DNA of 47,938 bases from Paenibacillus sp. A3 (GTDB lineage Bacteria; Bacillota; Bacilli; Paenibacillales; NBRC-103111), in contig NZ_JTHN01000072.1 in NCBI RefSeq assembly GCF_001399685.1, positions 1 through 47,938 on the forward strand, read 5' to 3'. Positions within the stretch are counted from its first letter, which is position 1; every line of letters begins with the position of its first letter. Positions 33,557 to 42,603 of this stretch are shown piece by piece. The notes beneath the pieces were generated by a model. That model was given only the letters and a program-made list of their open reading frames with translations. It ran no database searches and was not told the origin of the DNA. The position numbers and the translations under genes are program-made.

Positions 33557-33597
33557 AAAGAGCCTGTTTCCCTAGCGGAGGCGGGCTCTTTTTATTA
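33557..33597 (+). terminator. Terminator after ferredoxin gene
   Basis: AAAGAGCCTG (33557-33566) pairs with GGGCTCTTT, followed by TTTATT. Confidence 0.85.
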
Positions 33598-33638
33598 TGG
33601 CATAAGTTTGAAATAGATAACTTCGGTTCGGAATTTTA

Positions 33639-33647
33639 TGGTAAGAT
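33639..33647 (+). promoter_or_regulatory. Possible extended -10 promoter of CHASE2-cyclase operon
   Basis: TGGTAAGAT fits an extended -10 (TGnTAAGAT), 39 bases before the cyclase ATG, with no clear -35. It resembles the helicase promoter in layout. Confidence 0.35.
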
Positions 33648-33685
33648 GAATAGCGGAAACTGCAAGAAAAACAGGGGGCCTTTTC

Positions 33686-35488
33686 ATGAAAAAGGGATGG
33701 AGCAAGTCCGGCGTTATCGCAGCGGGCAATGGGGTTATCGTGCTGCTGTGCATCGTGCTTTTGACGACCGGGGCGCTTAAGGTATTATCCGACAGTTTAT
33801 ACGACTTTAACGTGGAGCAAACCATGACTCAGGCCCCGCACGAGGATATTGTCGTCATCGGCATCGACTCCGACTCCATTCGGGAAGTAGGGCCTTACCC
33901 GTGGGACCGCAAAGTATACGCAGAGCTGATCAAACAGCTTGAAAGCGCTGGCGTCAAAGCGATCGGTTTCGATATCGAGTTATACTCCGAAAGCGACAAG
34001 CCGGAAAGCGACCGCGCGCTGGCCGACGAATTGGCCAAACACAACAACATCGTCATTCCATCCCATGCGAACCTGGAAAATAAATTCGACCGTTCGATGA
34101 AGGTGAAGGCAGGGGAGCTGCTGACCGCCCGCTCGGTAACGGAACCGATCCTGGCCTTCCGGCAGTCGGTTGGAAAATCGCATATCAATGCGGCGTACGA
34201 TAGCGATGGCGTCATTCGCTCCAACTGGATGCAGATCGATTCGCCTCAAGGGGTATATCCGTCGTTTGGGCTTGCGATGGCACAGCTTGCTGGAGTCGAT
34301 GTAAGCCGGTATCTGAACTTGCCTTTATTGGACGGCCGTCCCAAGTCGGAAATGCTGATCCGCTGGGATGCGAAGGAATTTGATTTCGAAACGATTCCGT
34401 TCGCCAAGGTGCTGAAGGGCGGCGTGCCGCTTCAGACGTTCAAAGACCGGCTTGTGCTTGTCGGCTATACGGCTCCCGGCTCGGACGAGGGCGTTACCCC
34501 GGTGGAGAAACATATGCATCTGGTGTATGCGCATGCGAATATTTTAAATCAGATCTTAAAGCAGCAGGTCGTGCTGCCCGTAGACAAGCGGATTGATTTT
34601 GCGCTCACGCTTCTGGTCGTTCTGCTGCTCGGGTGGGTGACTTGGCGGCTGCGGGCAATTAGCGGAGCGGTTTTTACGCTGGCGGTCGTCGTGCTTCTGT
34701 TCGTCGGACAATACGAGTATTTCGCGGCCTACTCGCAGTATCTGGACATTGTCGATGCGGTGGCTTGCGGACTACTTTCTTATTTTGGAAATTTATCTAT
34801 GAAAACCTATTTTGAGACGAAGCAAAAAAATTACATTACGAAGCAGTTCGGACGCTATATTTCTCCCGACCTCGTCAAAGAGATTGCGAGCAGCGAGCAG
34901 GAAATTCAGCTCGGGGGGATCAGCAAGGAACTAACCGTTATGTTCCTCGACGTCCGCGGGTTTACCCCGCTGTCCGAGAAGCTGAAGCCCGAAGAAGTGG
35001 TCGACTTCTTGAATATGATGTTTAACTTGATCACGGAGCGGGCCCTCGAAAACCGCGGCACGATTGACAAATTTATCGGAGATGCGGCGATGATCCTGTA
35101 TAATGCTCCGCTGGACGTGCCCGATCATCCATATTATGCGGTCAAAACCGCCTATGAAATTCAGAAGGGGATGGAGAACGTGCGCGCCGAGGTGCTGGAG
35201 AAATACGGCGTCTCGATCAGCGTAGGCATCGGTATCAACACCGGCGATGTCGTGGTCGGCAATATCGGGTCTTATTTGCGGGTCGACTATACCGCGATTG
35301 GCGACAACGTGAATACGGCCGCCCGCATCGAGTCCAATACGCAGCCGAATCAGATCCTGGTGTCCGAAGCGACTTACGAGCTGACGAAGCATGCTTTCGA
35401 TTATCAATTTGCCGGGGAGAAGTTAATGAAAGGCAAGAGCGTTCCGCTCAAGCTCTTTGAGGTGCTGGGAATGAAAGGCATCATTTGA
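33686..35488 (+). CDS. CHASE2-domain class III adenylate cyclase
   Basis: A 600-aa membrane receptor making cAMP from ATP. Helix 1 (about 10-32) precedes an extracytoplasmic CHASE2 domain (about 45-295: IVVIGIDSDSIREVGPYPW, VKAIGFDIELY). Two or three helices (305-370) and a linker lead to the cyclase domain (405-595). Catalytic residues are complete: metal Asp422 (MFLDVRGFT) and Asp466, adenine-selecting Lys462 and Thr536, and transition-state Asn543 and Arg547. The Lys/Thr pair points to adenylate rather than guanylate cyclase. ATG 33686 follows an AGGGGGCC site. It heads a three-gene run with FecR and NHL proteins. Class III cyclases are uncommon in Bacilli. Confidence 0.92.
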   Translation: MKKGWSKSGVIAAGNGVIVLLCIVLLTTGALKVLSDSLYDFNVEQTMTQAPHEDIVVIGIDSDSIREVGPYPWDRKVYAELIKQLESAGVKAIGFDIELYSESDKPESDRALADELAKHNNIVIPSHANLENKFDRSMKVKAGELLTARSVTEPILAFRQSVGKSHINAAYDSDGVIRSNWMQIDSPQGVYPSFGLAMAQLAGVDVSRYLNLPLLDGRPKSEMLIRWDAKEFDFETIPFAKVLKGGVPLQTFKDRLVLVGYTAPGSDEGVTPVEKHMHLVYAHANILNQILKQQVVLPVDKRIDFALTLLVVLLLGWVTWRLRAISGAVFTLAVVVLLFVGQYEYFAAYSQYLDIVDAVACGLLSYFGNLSMKTYFETKQKNYITKQFGRYISPDLVKEIASSEQEIQLGGISKELTVMFLDVRGFTPLSEKLKPEEVVDFLNMMFNLITERALENRGTIDKFIGDAAMILYNAPLDVPDHPYYAVKTAYEIQKGMENVRAEVLEKYGVSISVGIGINTGDVVVGNIGSYLRVDYTAIGDNVNTAARIESNTQPNQILVSEATYELTKHAFDYQFAGEKLMKGKSVPLKLFEVLGMKGII

Positions 35489-35563
35489 CGAAATTCGTTG
35501 AATAATGCCGTTTCTCACTTTACAATATGAATAGATTTTTGGATTCCGGAGAGGGGTTTTATT

Positions 35564-37654
35564 GTGGCGAACGCAGTGCGGATCAATAGACGGAAGCGGA
35601 AGCCGGCTTTGGCTTGGGTGCTTGTTTTCGCTATGCTGTTTCAAGGAGTGGCCGCTTTAGCTCTCGCAAGCCCGGCGAATGCGAAATCATCCCGGTCGGC
35701 GGCTGTCGTTGAAGTAAAGGGAGAAGCAACGTACAAGAAATCGGGCGGCTCGCGGTCCTACGCGGTATATCAGGACTTGAATTTGAATCAGGGCGATTCG
35801 ATCGTGACCGGTCCGTCCTCCTCGGTCGTGCTGCGGGTCGTGGACCGCGAGGACGAGATTACGATCGGTGAAAATTCCGAAGTATACATATCCGACTTAG
35901 TTGAGAAAAACGGCGGCAAGAAAACCAAGGTGAAGTCCTGGGCAGGCAGTTTATGGGCGAAAGTCAAGTCGCTGGTCGGCTCGGAGGAGGAATTCGAGGT
36001 CGAGACGCCGACGGCGGTTATGGGCGTCAGGGGAACGAACTTTATGACGTCTGTCAATTGGAAGACGGGGGAAACGACCATGGCCGTTGCGGCGGGAATC
36101 GTTTCCGCTTCGGAAGCTGATTCCGCTGCGGATCGTAAGCAGACGGAACGCGTGTCTGTGTACCCGGCTCAGCAGGTGAGGCTCGATTCCTCCGGGCCGA
36201 ATAACGATCCGAGGACCCGGGCGGAGTATGCGGACCCCAAAGCATTGGTCGACGTTCTGGATAAAAAAGTGCTTGAAAGCTTTATAAAGAATATTGGGGA
36301 TATCCAAAAAGAACAAGATAAAATTAAAGAACAGCTTAAGGGAAATCTGGATAAAGGCGTGGGAAAACCGGACGGGCGTTCGATATTGAAAATCAGTACG
36401 GCGGCAGATCTGGAAGCTGTCACAACCAATTTCGACCGCTTTCTGTCCCTGTTGGCCAAATCAGCCGTAGACGCAGGAAAGCTGACTCAAAAAGCTGTGG
36501 ACGACGCCAATGCGAGCATTGGCGACGCCTCGAGAAAGCTTGATATTAACAATCCTCCTGCCTTAGATAAAAATGCAGGCATCGATCCGGAAGTAGAGCA
36601 GTTAAAGCAACAGGCGGAGTCGAAAAATACCGCATATGAGCAGGAGCAAAGGGAGCTGCGCGATAATCAGGCAAAGCTTGCGGCTTTGCTGGATCGTATT
36701 GAAGCCGACAGGCAGCGAATACAGGATCAGAACCGGAAAGCCGTTGCGGAAGCGGATCAAAAGGCAACGGATCAATATACGAGTACGCTTAGTGCGGACG
36801 AAAAGAAAAAATTCGAGGAGAGTCAACGGAAAAACGCCAATCAGCCTGCGCCCGATTCGTCCTCCCGTCCGACTTCGCCTCCCGCCGATTCCGGGAGCGA
36901 CAGCGGTTCGGGAGGCGGTTCCACGGACGATCGTCCTTCCGCTCCCGTGCTGATCAGCCCGACAGCGGAAGCGACGGTGCGGAATCCGGCGCAAATTAAA
37001 TTGAAAGCCGCCGCCGGGACAACCGTCCGTGTGCTGAACGGCACGGAGGAAGTCGGACGCGCAGACGGACTGGGAGATAGCGAAGTCACCGTTACGCTTC
37101 GGGCGCTGCAGCCCGGAACTTATAATTTGACGGCGCAGGCTTTCCGCGAATCCGCAGCAAGCGTGCCGGTTTCGATTCCGCCGATTCATATTTTGGGAGT
37201 AGGTCTGGCGCAAGTCGGCGGCATCAAGGACGGGAAGATCAACCTGGCGTTGACGATGAAAGGTTTTACAGCTGCTACGCCGTTCTATTCCGTCGAAGCG
37301 CATCTGCTTTATGATAAGGCGTCACTGGACTACAGAGGTCCGGCAGACCTGACGTCCGTTCCGGGCACCGTATTCTATGGCTCTCAAACGGCAGAGACGC
37401 TTCGTCAAGTAAGCGACGTCTCCAAGAGCGAATTGATCTACGCGGCGACCGCCTTTGAAACGCAAGGCTCCGGCGCAATAAAGCCGATTCAATTAAGCGG
37501 TGATACCTTGCTCGTAAATGTACCATTATCGGTTGTCGATTCGGCCGCCGGTTCCGCCAAAGTTGATCTGGGCTATATCAAAATCATCGACAAACAAGGG
37601 AATACGGTATACGAAAGCAGAGACATTCAATCGATTAGCGTCGGCACGAAGTAA
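35564..37654 (+). CDS. Secreted FecR-domain surface protein with cohesin-like end
   Basis: A 696-aa exported protein. The signal peptide ends near ANA-KS (residue 40). A FecR domain follows (about 46-185), with the family signature TPTAVMGVRGTNF at 149-161. Then come a long charged coiled coil (about 225-420), a Ser/Pro/Gly linker (about 425-465), an Ig-like module (465-545) and a C-terminal beta-sandwich that reads like a cohesin-type domain (550-696: INLALTMKGFT, PFYSVEAHLLYDKASLDY). No membrane anchor or sortase motif is seen. GTG 35564 has GAGAGGGG upstream. It is 75 bp after the cyclase and 21 bp before the NHL gene, so probably one transcript. It may scaffold or signal to the CHASE2 receptor. 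Confidence 0.85.
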   Translation: MANAVRINRRKRKPALAWVLVFAMLFQGVAALALASPANAKSSRSAAVVEVKGEATYKKSGGSRSYAVYQDLNLNQGDSIVTGPSSSVVLRVVDREDEITIGENSEVYISDLVEKNGGKKTKVKSWAGSLWAKVKSLVGSEEEFEVETPTAVMGVRGTNFMTSVNWKTGETTMAVAAGIVSASEADSAADRKQTERVSVYPAQQVRLDSSGPNNDPRTRAEYADPKALVDVLDKKVLESFIKNIGDIQKEQDKIKEQLKGNLDKGVGKPDGRSILKISTAADLEAVTTNFDRFLSLLAKSAVDAGKLTQKAVDDANASIGDASRKLDINNPPALDKNAGIDPEVEQLKQQAESKNTAYEQEQRELRDNQAKLAALLDRIEADRQRIQDQNRKAVAEADQKATDQYTSTLSADEKKKFEESQRKNANQPAPDSSSRPTSPPADSGSDSGSGGGSTDDRPSAPVLISPTAEATVRNPAQIKLKAAAGTTVRVLNGTEEVGRADGLGDSEVTVTLRALQPGTYNLTAQAFRESAASVPVSIPPIHILGVGLAQVGGIKDGKINLALTMKGFTAATPFYSVEAHLLYDKASLDYRGPADLTSVPGTVFYGSQTAETLRQVSDVSKSELIYAATAFETQGSGAIKPIQLSGDTLLVNVPLSVVDSAAGSAKVDLGYIKIIDKQGNTVYESRDIQSISVGTK

Positions 37655-37675
37655 GGTACGGGGAAGGAGCAACCT

Positions 37676-39277
37676 ATGAAGAAAGCAACGAAACGAATCG
37701 CCGTGTCGATTCTGATGTCCGCCATGATTGGCGCATCGAGCGCGCAAGCCGCCGCTTGGTCGAAGGACGCCCTGCTGGGCGAGAACGGTCAACCGCTAAC
37801 GGAGATGACGACATTGGCCGGAAACGGCGGCTTGGGGAGCGCGGACGGAGCAGGCGCGTCCGCTTCCTTCCGGATGCCGAGAGGATTGGCCGTATTGAAG
37901 GACGGTACGGTGCTAATTTCGGATTCCCGCAACCAGCTAATCCGCAAATTATCGCAGGGGACGGTCAGCACCTTCGCCGGGGCAGCATATAAACAGGACG
38001 GCAAAGGCTTCCCTGTCGGCGCCCTGTTGGACGGGAAGAGCGATGCCTCGCTTTTCAACGAGCCTCAAGGACTTGCGGCCGACGCCAACGGCAACGTATA
38101 CGTAGCCGATTCGGGAAACCATGCGATCCGTAAAATCGATACCGCCGGTCAGGTCAGCACCGTTGCCGGTAGCGGATTACTCGGAAGAAAGGACGGCAAA
38201 GGGAAGGATGCTTTGTTCTATCGTCCGACGGATGTGGCCGTCGCAGCCGACGGTACCTTGTACGTGGCGGACTCGCTCAATCATGCGATCCGAAGCATCT
38301 CGCCTTCGGGCGATGTCAAGACGCTGAACGCCTTGTCGTCCCGCGTCGTAGAATTGTTCCCCGGACAAGTATCGCCCGCGGGGGATTTTGCCGACGGGGA
38401 TTTGAAAAGCGCCAAATTTAACGAGCCGACCGCTCTTGTGCTGGACGGCAAAGGAAATTTATTCGTAAGCGATTCCGGGAACCAGCGCATTCGATATATC
38501 GATTTGCAGCAGGGGAAGGTAACGACGCTGGCGGGCGGAGGTCAGGCAGCAACGAACAAAGAGCTGCATGTTCCGGGCGGTTTCGCCGATGGGAGCGCGT
38601 CGGATGCGAGATTTAACTTTCCGATGGGCCTTGCCTTGACGGAGGAAAGCGGACTTGTCATTGCTGACAGTCAGAACCATGCGATTCGTTACTTGCTGGA
38701 CGGGCAAGTCAGCACCATTGCCGGGACATCCGGTCACAACACCGGAAGTGCCGACGGGATTGAAGGAAGCGCTGCGCTCCATCGTCCGATGGATGTCGGA
38801 GTTCGTGCCGACGGATCGATACTGGTGGCCGACGCCTACAACAACAAGCTTCGCGAAGTCCGTCCGTATCGGTTGCCGGACGGTTTTCCAAAGGATGGCG
38901 CCGTCAAAGTCGTCGTGGACCGGCAGAAGATCGCGTTCGAGGCCCAGCCGGAGATCGTCAACGGAAGAACGATGGTTCCGATCCGGGCAATTACGGAAGC
39001 GCTTGATTATAAAGTGACGTTCGACGATGCGGCACGGGCCGTGCAGCTCGCCAAGGGCGGCGAGACGATCGAGCTGTATATTGGAAAGACCGGGATCAAG
39101 CGGACGGTAGCCGGACAAGAAGCAACCGTCAAGCCGACGGATGTCGAGCCGTTTATTTCGCAAGACCTCACCTTCGTACCGGTACGTTTCTTTGCCGAAG
39201 AAATCGGAATGGACGTTCAGTGGGACGAAGCGACACGCACGGCGATCCTGCGCAGCAAAACGAAATCGTCAAAGTGA
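37676..39277 (+). CDS. Secreted NHL-repeat protein with copper amine oxidase N-like domain
   Basis: A 533-aa exported protein. The signal peptide ends near AQA-AA (residue 26). Six-bladed NHL beta-propeller repeats fill about 40-400; each carries a variant of G-L-A-x-x-x-x-G-x-x-x-V-A-D-S-x-N-x-x-I-R (for example VYVADSGNHAIRKI). The C-terminal 410-530 is a copper amine oxidase N-domain (stalk domain: VPIRAITEALDYKVTFDD), common in Paenibacillus envelope proteins. It probably binds polymer or protein outside the cell; no catalytic site is evident. ATG 37676 has GGAAGGAGC upstream. It is last of the cyclase-FecR-NHL run and is followed by a strong terminator. Confidence 0.88.
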   Translation: MKKATKRIAVSILMSAMIGASSAQAAAWSKDALLGENGQPLTEMTTLAGNGGLGSADGAGASASFRMPRGLAVLKDGTVLISDSRNQLIRKLSQGTVSTFAGAAYKQDGKGFPVGALLDGKSDASLFNEPQGLAADANGNVYVADSGNHAIRKIDTAGQVSTVAGSGLLGRKDGKGKDALFYRPTDVAVAADGTLYVADSLNHAIRSISPSGDVKTLNALSSRVVELFPGQVSPAGDFADGDLKSAKFNEPTALVLDGKGNLFVSDSGNQRIRYIDLQQGKVTTLAGGGQAATNKELHVPGGFADGSASDARFNFPMGLALTEESGLVIADSQNHAIRYLLDGQVSTIAGTSGHNTGSADGIEGSAALHRPMDVGVRADGSILVADAYNNKLREVRPYRLPDGFPKDGAVKVVVDRQKIAFEAQPEIVNGRTMVPIRAITEALDYKVTFDDAARAVQLAKGGETIELYIGKTGIKRTVAGQEATVKPTDVEPFISQDLTFVPVRFFAEEIGMDVQWDEATRTAILRSKTKSSK

Positions 39278-39296
39278 TATGGAATCTCGACAAAAT

Positions 39297-39350
39297 AAGA
39301 CCTGTTCCGAGAAAAGCTCTTAGGGCTGAACTTCTCGGGATGGGTCTTTT
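39297..39350 (+). terminator. Terminator of cyclase-FecR-NHL operon
   Basis: AAGACCTGTTCCGAGAA (39297-39313) pairs with TTCTCGGGATGGGTCTT (39332-39348), followed by TT. Confidence 0.85.
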
Positions 39351-39461
39351 CGATTAGGTTTACACCGGAAGAAAGGATGCGGGAAGCGAAGCAAGAGTAT
39401 TAAGAAAAGCACTTCTCCCGCCGATATAGTTTGCAGGAAGGCGGAAAGAGAGGGGCGTCCC

Positions 39462-40910
39462 GTGAAACCGAAAGATTCGAAGGATTCGGAAGAACAGCTT
39501 CAGCTCTTTTTCAAACAGGATCCGTTTTATTTAAAAAAATACGTCAAAGAGCATCCGAACAATAAAATGGCGTGGTATTTGCTCGGACGCGACTATGAAG
39601 CGCAGGGGAAAAAGGGAAAAGCGCTGTACTGCTACGCGCAGGCCGGGGAAGTCTATGAAGCGTACGAGAATCAGAAAGTGGCTCTGCCTCCTGAAGAAAT
39701 CGAACCGATCCATCGCTGGGGCACGGAACGTCAAAAAAACAGACGGAAGCGGCTCGCTCGCCTGATGGCCGTCGGTCTGCTCGCGTTTGCCGGTCTGTTG
39801 TTTGCCCCAGAGCTGGGGCGTATATTCGAGAAAACGGAAGAAAGCGCCCGCACTCCGGTCATCGTGCTGCCGGAAGGGATGACGTCCTCCGAGCTGCAGG
39901 AAACGAAAGTGTATTACCTGGCCGGTGAGAAGAGTCAAGCGAATGTCGGGGCGGCCCTGCAAGAGATGCTTCTGCGGGAAAGAATTAGCAGCTACGCCAT
40001 TTTGGCCCGGGGGATTCCGCTCGCCGGGACCCCTTGGATCAGCTGGCTGAAGAAGCCGGAGACGCTGCTTTCCGTCGAAGCGAAAGCCAATGCGGCGCAG
40101 CAGCAGATCAATTATCATGACGCGGCCGCTTGCAGCTGCCAGCCAAGCGATACGCAGAAAGCGGATAGCATTGTGGCAGCTTGGATGACGAAGCAGGAAC
40201 AGGATCTCGTGCTTCGCTCCGCCGTTGCGGCTTATATCCGGCGTACGGGGCAAGCGCCGGCGCAGGCTGCGCAGCTTACGGAAGCGTATCCGAACAACGT
40301 GCTGCCGGGGCTGACTCCCTACATGAAGGAAACGTTCGACCGGGACAAGGAGTCCTTGGCTGCGGAGCTGGGCACATGGCTCAAGCAAGCCGGGGCGCAG
40401 CCTGCGGCTTTCAACGGAACCCCCGTGCCGCCCAGAACGGGACAAAGTAGTTTGACCAAGCCGTTAACCGAACCGATGCGGATTATTATCGATAAGCAGG
40501 CTCACCGGCTGTCGGTCGTCAGCGGCAACATCGTCGTCCGCAATTATCCGGTAGGCTTAGGAGCGGACCGGACACCGGAGGGCAGCTTCGTCATCTCGGA
40601 AAAGGTGCGCAATCCGAACGGAAAGTCGAACGGGGAGTTCGGGAGCCGGGGGATGACGCTGTCCGATACGAACTATGCGATTCACGGAACGAACCGGCCG
40701 TCCAGTATCGGCAAGGACGAGTCGCTAGGCTGCATCCGCATGGCTAAGGAGGATGTGGAGGAGCTGTTCGATCTGGTGCCGCTCGGAACGAGCGTGACAA
40801 TCGGCAAGGGCGCGTTGTCCAAGGAGGAATCACGCAGCCCCGCACCGTATGGGGTGACGCCGCAAAGTGTGGATACGAATCCGGGGAAGAAGTACAACTG
40901 GTTGAATTAG
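39462..40910 (+). CDS. L,D-transpeptidase with cytoplasmic TPR-like region
   Basis: A 482-aa enzyme that forms 3-3 peptidoglycan cross-links or attaches proteins to the wall. Residues about 12-75 look like a TPR-type helical region (NNKMAWYLLGRDYEAQGKKGKALYCYAQAG) on the cytoplasmic side. A single helix (98-116) crosses the membrane, and the YkuD catalytic domain lies outside (338-455). Active residues are His408 (AIHGTN) and Cys424 (SLGCIRM). The joining 130-335 segment is unassigned. The start is GTG 39462 with AGAGAGGGG upstream. It is monocistronic. The cytoplasmic TPR on a transpeptidase is unusual. Confidence 0.92.
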   Translation: MKPKDSKDSEEQLQLFFKQDPFYLKKYVKEHPNNKMAWYLLGRDYEAQGKKGKALYCYAQAGEVYEAYENQKVALPPEEIEPIHRWGTERQKNRRKRLARLMAVGLLAFAGLLFAPELGRIFEKTEESARTPVIVLPEGMTSSELQETKVYYLAGEKSQANVGAALQEMLLRERISSYAILARGIPLAGTPWISWLKKPETLLSVEAKANAAQQQINYHDAAACSCQPSDTQKADSIVAAWMTKQEQDLVLRSAVAAYIRRTGQAPAQAAQLTEAYPNNVLPGLTPYMKETFDRDKESLAAELGTWLKQAGAQPAAFNGTPVPPRTGQSSLTKPLTEPMRIIIDKQAHRLSVVSGNIVVRNYPVGLGADRTPEGSFVISEKVRNPNGKSNGEFGSRGMTLSDTNYAIHGTNRPSSIGKDESLGCIRMAKEDVEELFDLVPLGTSVTIGKGALSKEESRSPAPYGVTPQSVDTNPGKKYNWLN

Positions 40911-40969
40911 GGAGCTTGGTCGTCCAAGTCGGCTGTGGCTTTAGCATGAAAAGCATCACCTTGATAGTC

Positions 40970-41088
40970 GGTGGAGTATGCCCTTACGGCCGCTCTTGAA
41001 ACTCGTGATATTCAGATTCCATTTTGCGGTATTATCACGAATTTCAAAGGCGGGCAGCGCAAGCGCTTCCTACAGGGCATGCTCCACC
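40970..41088. repeat. 119-bp imperfect palindrome, three-armed fold
   Basis: Outer arms GGTGGAGTATGCCCT (40970-40984) and AGGGCATGCTCCACC (41074-41088) match with one G-T pair. An inner stem pairs 40995-41010 with 41033-41049, and a side hairpin AGCGC-AA-GCGCT lies at 41057-41068. There is no T-run, reading frame or ribosome site. It could be a structured RNA, a miniature non-autonomous repeat or a DNA-binding site. It is the main content of the 270-bp gap 40911-41180; no gene is seen there. Confidence 0.7.
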
Positions 41089-41180
41089 TGTTTACCGGTG
41101 ACATTTTCAAAAGACCTCTGCCATAGCCTTTGTCAGAAGACCAAGCTCTTGTGCGGAAGGATAGAAAGCGCTAACAAACC

Positions 41181-41318
41181 TTAATGGTTGAAAACAAGCA
41201 GAACGATCATGCCGAGAATGACGACGCCGAAGATGGAGCCGGCCCACACGATCAGCTTCTTATTAGGCTCATCCTTTGTTTTCCGCTGCGCATAGGGGGA
41301 TATTTTCTTTTTTTGCAT
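41181..41318 (-). CDS. 45-aa single-pass membrane protein
   Basis: It starts MQKKKISPYAQRKTKDEPNKK (strongly basic, cytoplasmic), then one membrane helix IVWAGSIFGVVILGMIVLLVF, ending NH. The positive-inside pattern is orderly. The ribosome site is modest (GGCAGGGCTGAGG before ATG 41318). No family is known to me; similar short basic-plus-helix proteins are common in Paenibacillus. It is divergent from pyrD. Confidence 0.6.
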   Translation of the reverse strand: MQKKKISPYAQRKTKDEPNKKLIVWAGSIFGVVILGMIVLLVFNH

Positions 41319-41481
41319 AGACCTCAGCCCTGCCTTTTTGTTGGATTAAGCATATTTTAACATAATGTATTGTTTTAAGTTGTATGGATTTTGTGACTTG
41401 TCCCCTTTATTTTTGTTTCGTAAAGCGCTAAACTGTCAAAAGAGACTAACGAAGAGACACGTGCGGGGAGAGGACAGAAGC

Positions 41482-42576
41482 ATGCTTTACAAAAAAATCG
41501 CAAAGCCGGTGCTGTTCGGGATGGACCCGGAGAAGGCGCATCATCTCATTATCGACGGATTGCATACGTTTGCCAAGCTGCCTGGCGGACGGAGGCTGCT
41601 TCGCGCGATGTGGGGCGTTCGGGCGTATCCGGAGCTGGAGAGCGAGCTATGGGGAATCCGTTTTCCGAATCCGGTTGGCTTGGCGGCAGGGTTGGACAAG
41701 AATGCGAAAGCGGTCCCCGGATTTTCGAATATCGGCTTCGGCTTCATGGAAGTCGGCACGGTGACGCCGAAGCCGCAAGCCGGCAATGAGCTGCCGCGGC
41801 TGTTCCGGCTCCCGGAGGACGAGGCGCTCATCAACCGGATGGGGTTCAACAATGTCGGAATCGAAGGCATGAAGCGAAACTTGCGCAATCAAGGCCAGCG
41901 CACGATTCCGCTTGCCATCAATATCGGAAAAAACAAAACGACGCCCAACGAGCAGGCGGAAGACGATTACCGCGCCTGCATTCAAGCGCTATATGGGTAT
42001 GGAGACTTTTTCGTCGTCAATATCAGCTCGCCGAACACGCCGGATTTGCGCAATCTGCAGCATGGGGACGATCTGTCGCGTCTGCTTGCAGCCGTGAAGG
42101 ACGAGATCCGCAAACAACATGCCCGCTTCGGCGGACGGGAGAAGCCGGTGCTCGTGAAAATTGCGCCTGATTTGGAGCCGCAGGAAATCGAGTATATGGT
42201 CGAAACGATTGTACGGAGCAATGTCTCCGGCATCATTGCGTCCAATACGACGATCGCCAGAGACGGTCTGCGCCATGCGAACCGGGGGGAAACGGGCGGA
42301 TTAAGCGGCCGTCCGCTGACGGAGCGCTCCACCGAACTGATTCGAACCGTATACCGTTTAACGGACGGGAAGCTTCCGATTATCGGATCGGGAGGCATTT
42401 TTACGGCCGAGGACGCCTATGCGAAGATTCGGGCGGGAGCCAGTCTGGTCGAAGTATACACCGGCTTGATCTACGAAGGGCCGGACGTGCTGCGGCGCAT
42501 TAATCGAGGACTTCGCACATTGCTTCGGCAGGATGGATTTACGCACATATCGGAGGCGATCGGATCGGGGCATTAA
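41482..42576 (+). CDS. pyrD: Dihydroorotate dehydrogenase, class 2 (quinone)
   Basis: A 364-aa FMN enzyme that oxidises dihydroorotate to orotate in pyrimidine synthesis and passes electrons to membrane quinone. The N-terminal membrane-associating helix pair (MLYKKIAKPVLFGMDPEKAHHL) and catalytic Ser in NISSPNTPDL mark class 2, not the class 1B enzyme usual in Bacilli pyr operons. FMN motifs are VGLAAGLDKN and IIGSGGIFTAEDA. ATG 41482 (frame open from 41365) has GGGGAGAGGA upstream. It is 27 bp ahead of relQ and separate from any pyr operon in view. Confidence 0.95.
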   Translation: MLYKKIAKPVLFGMDPEKAHHLIIDGLHTFAKLPGGRRLLRAMWGVRAYPELESELWGIRFPNPVGLAAGLDKNAKAVPGFSNIGFGFMEVGTVTPKPQAGNELPRLFRLPEDEALINRMGFNNVGIEGMKRNLRNQGQRTIPLAINIGKNKTTPNEQAEDDYRACIQALYGYGDFFVVNISSPNTPDLRNLQHGDDLSRLLAAVKDEIRKQHARFGGREKPVLVKIAPDLEPQEIEYMVETIVRSNVSGIIASNTTIARDGLRHANRGETGGLSGRPLTERSTELIRTVYRLTDGKLPIIGSGGIFTAEDAYAKIRAGASLVEVYTGLIYEGPDVLRRINRGLRTLLRQDGFTHISEAIGSGH

Positions 42577-42603
42577 GGCAAGAAAGATTTGGAGGTCGAC
42601 GGA

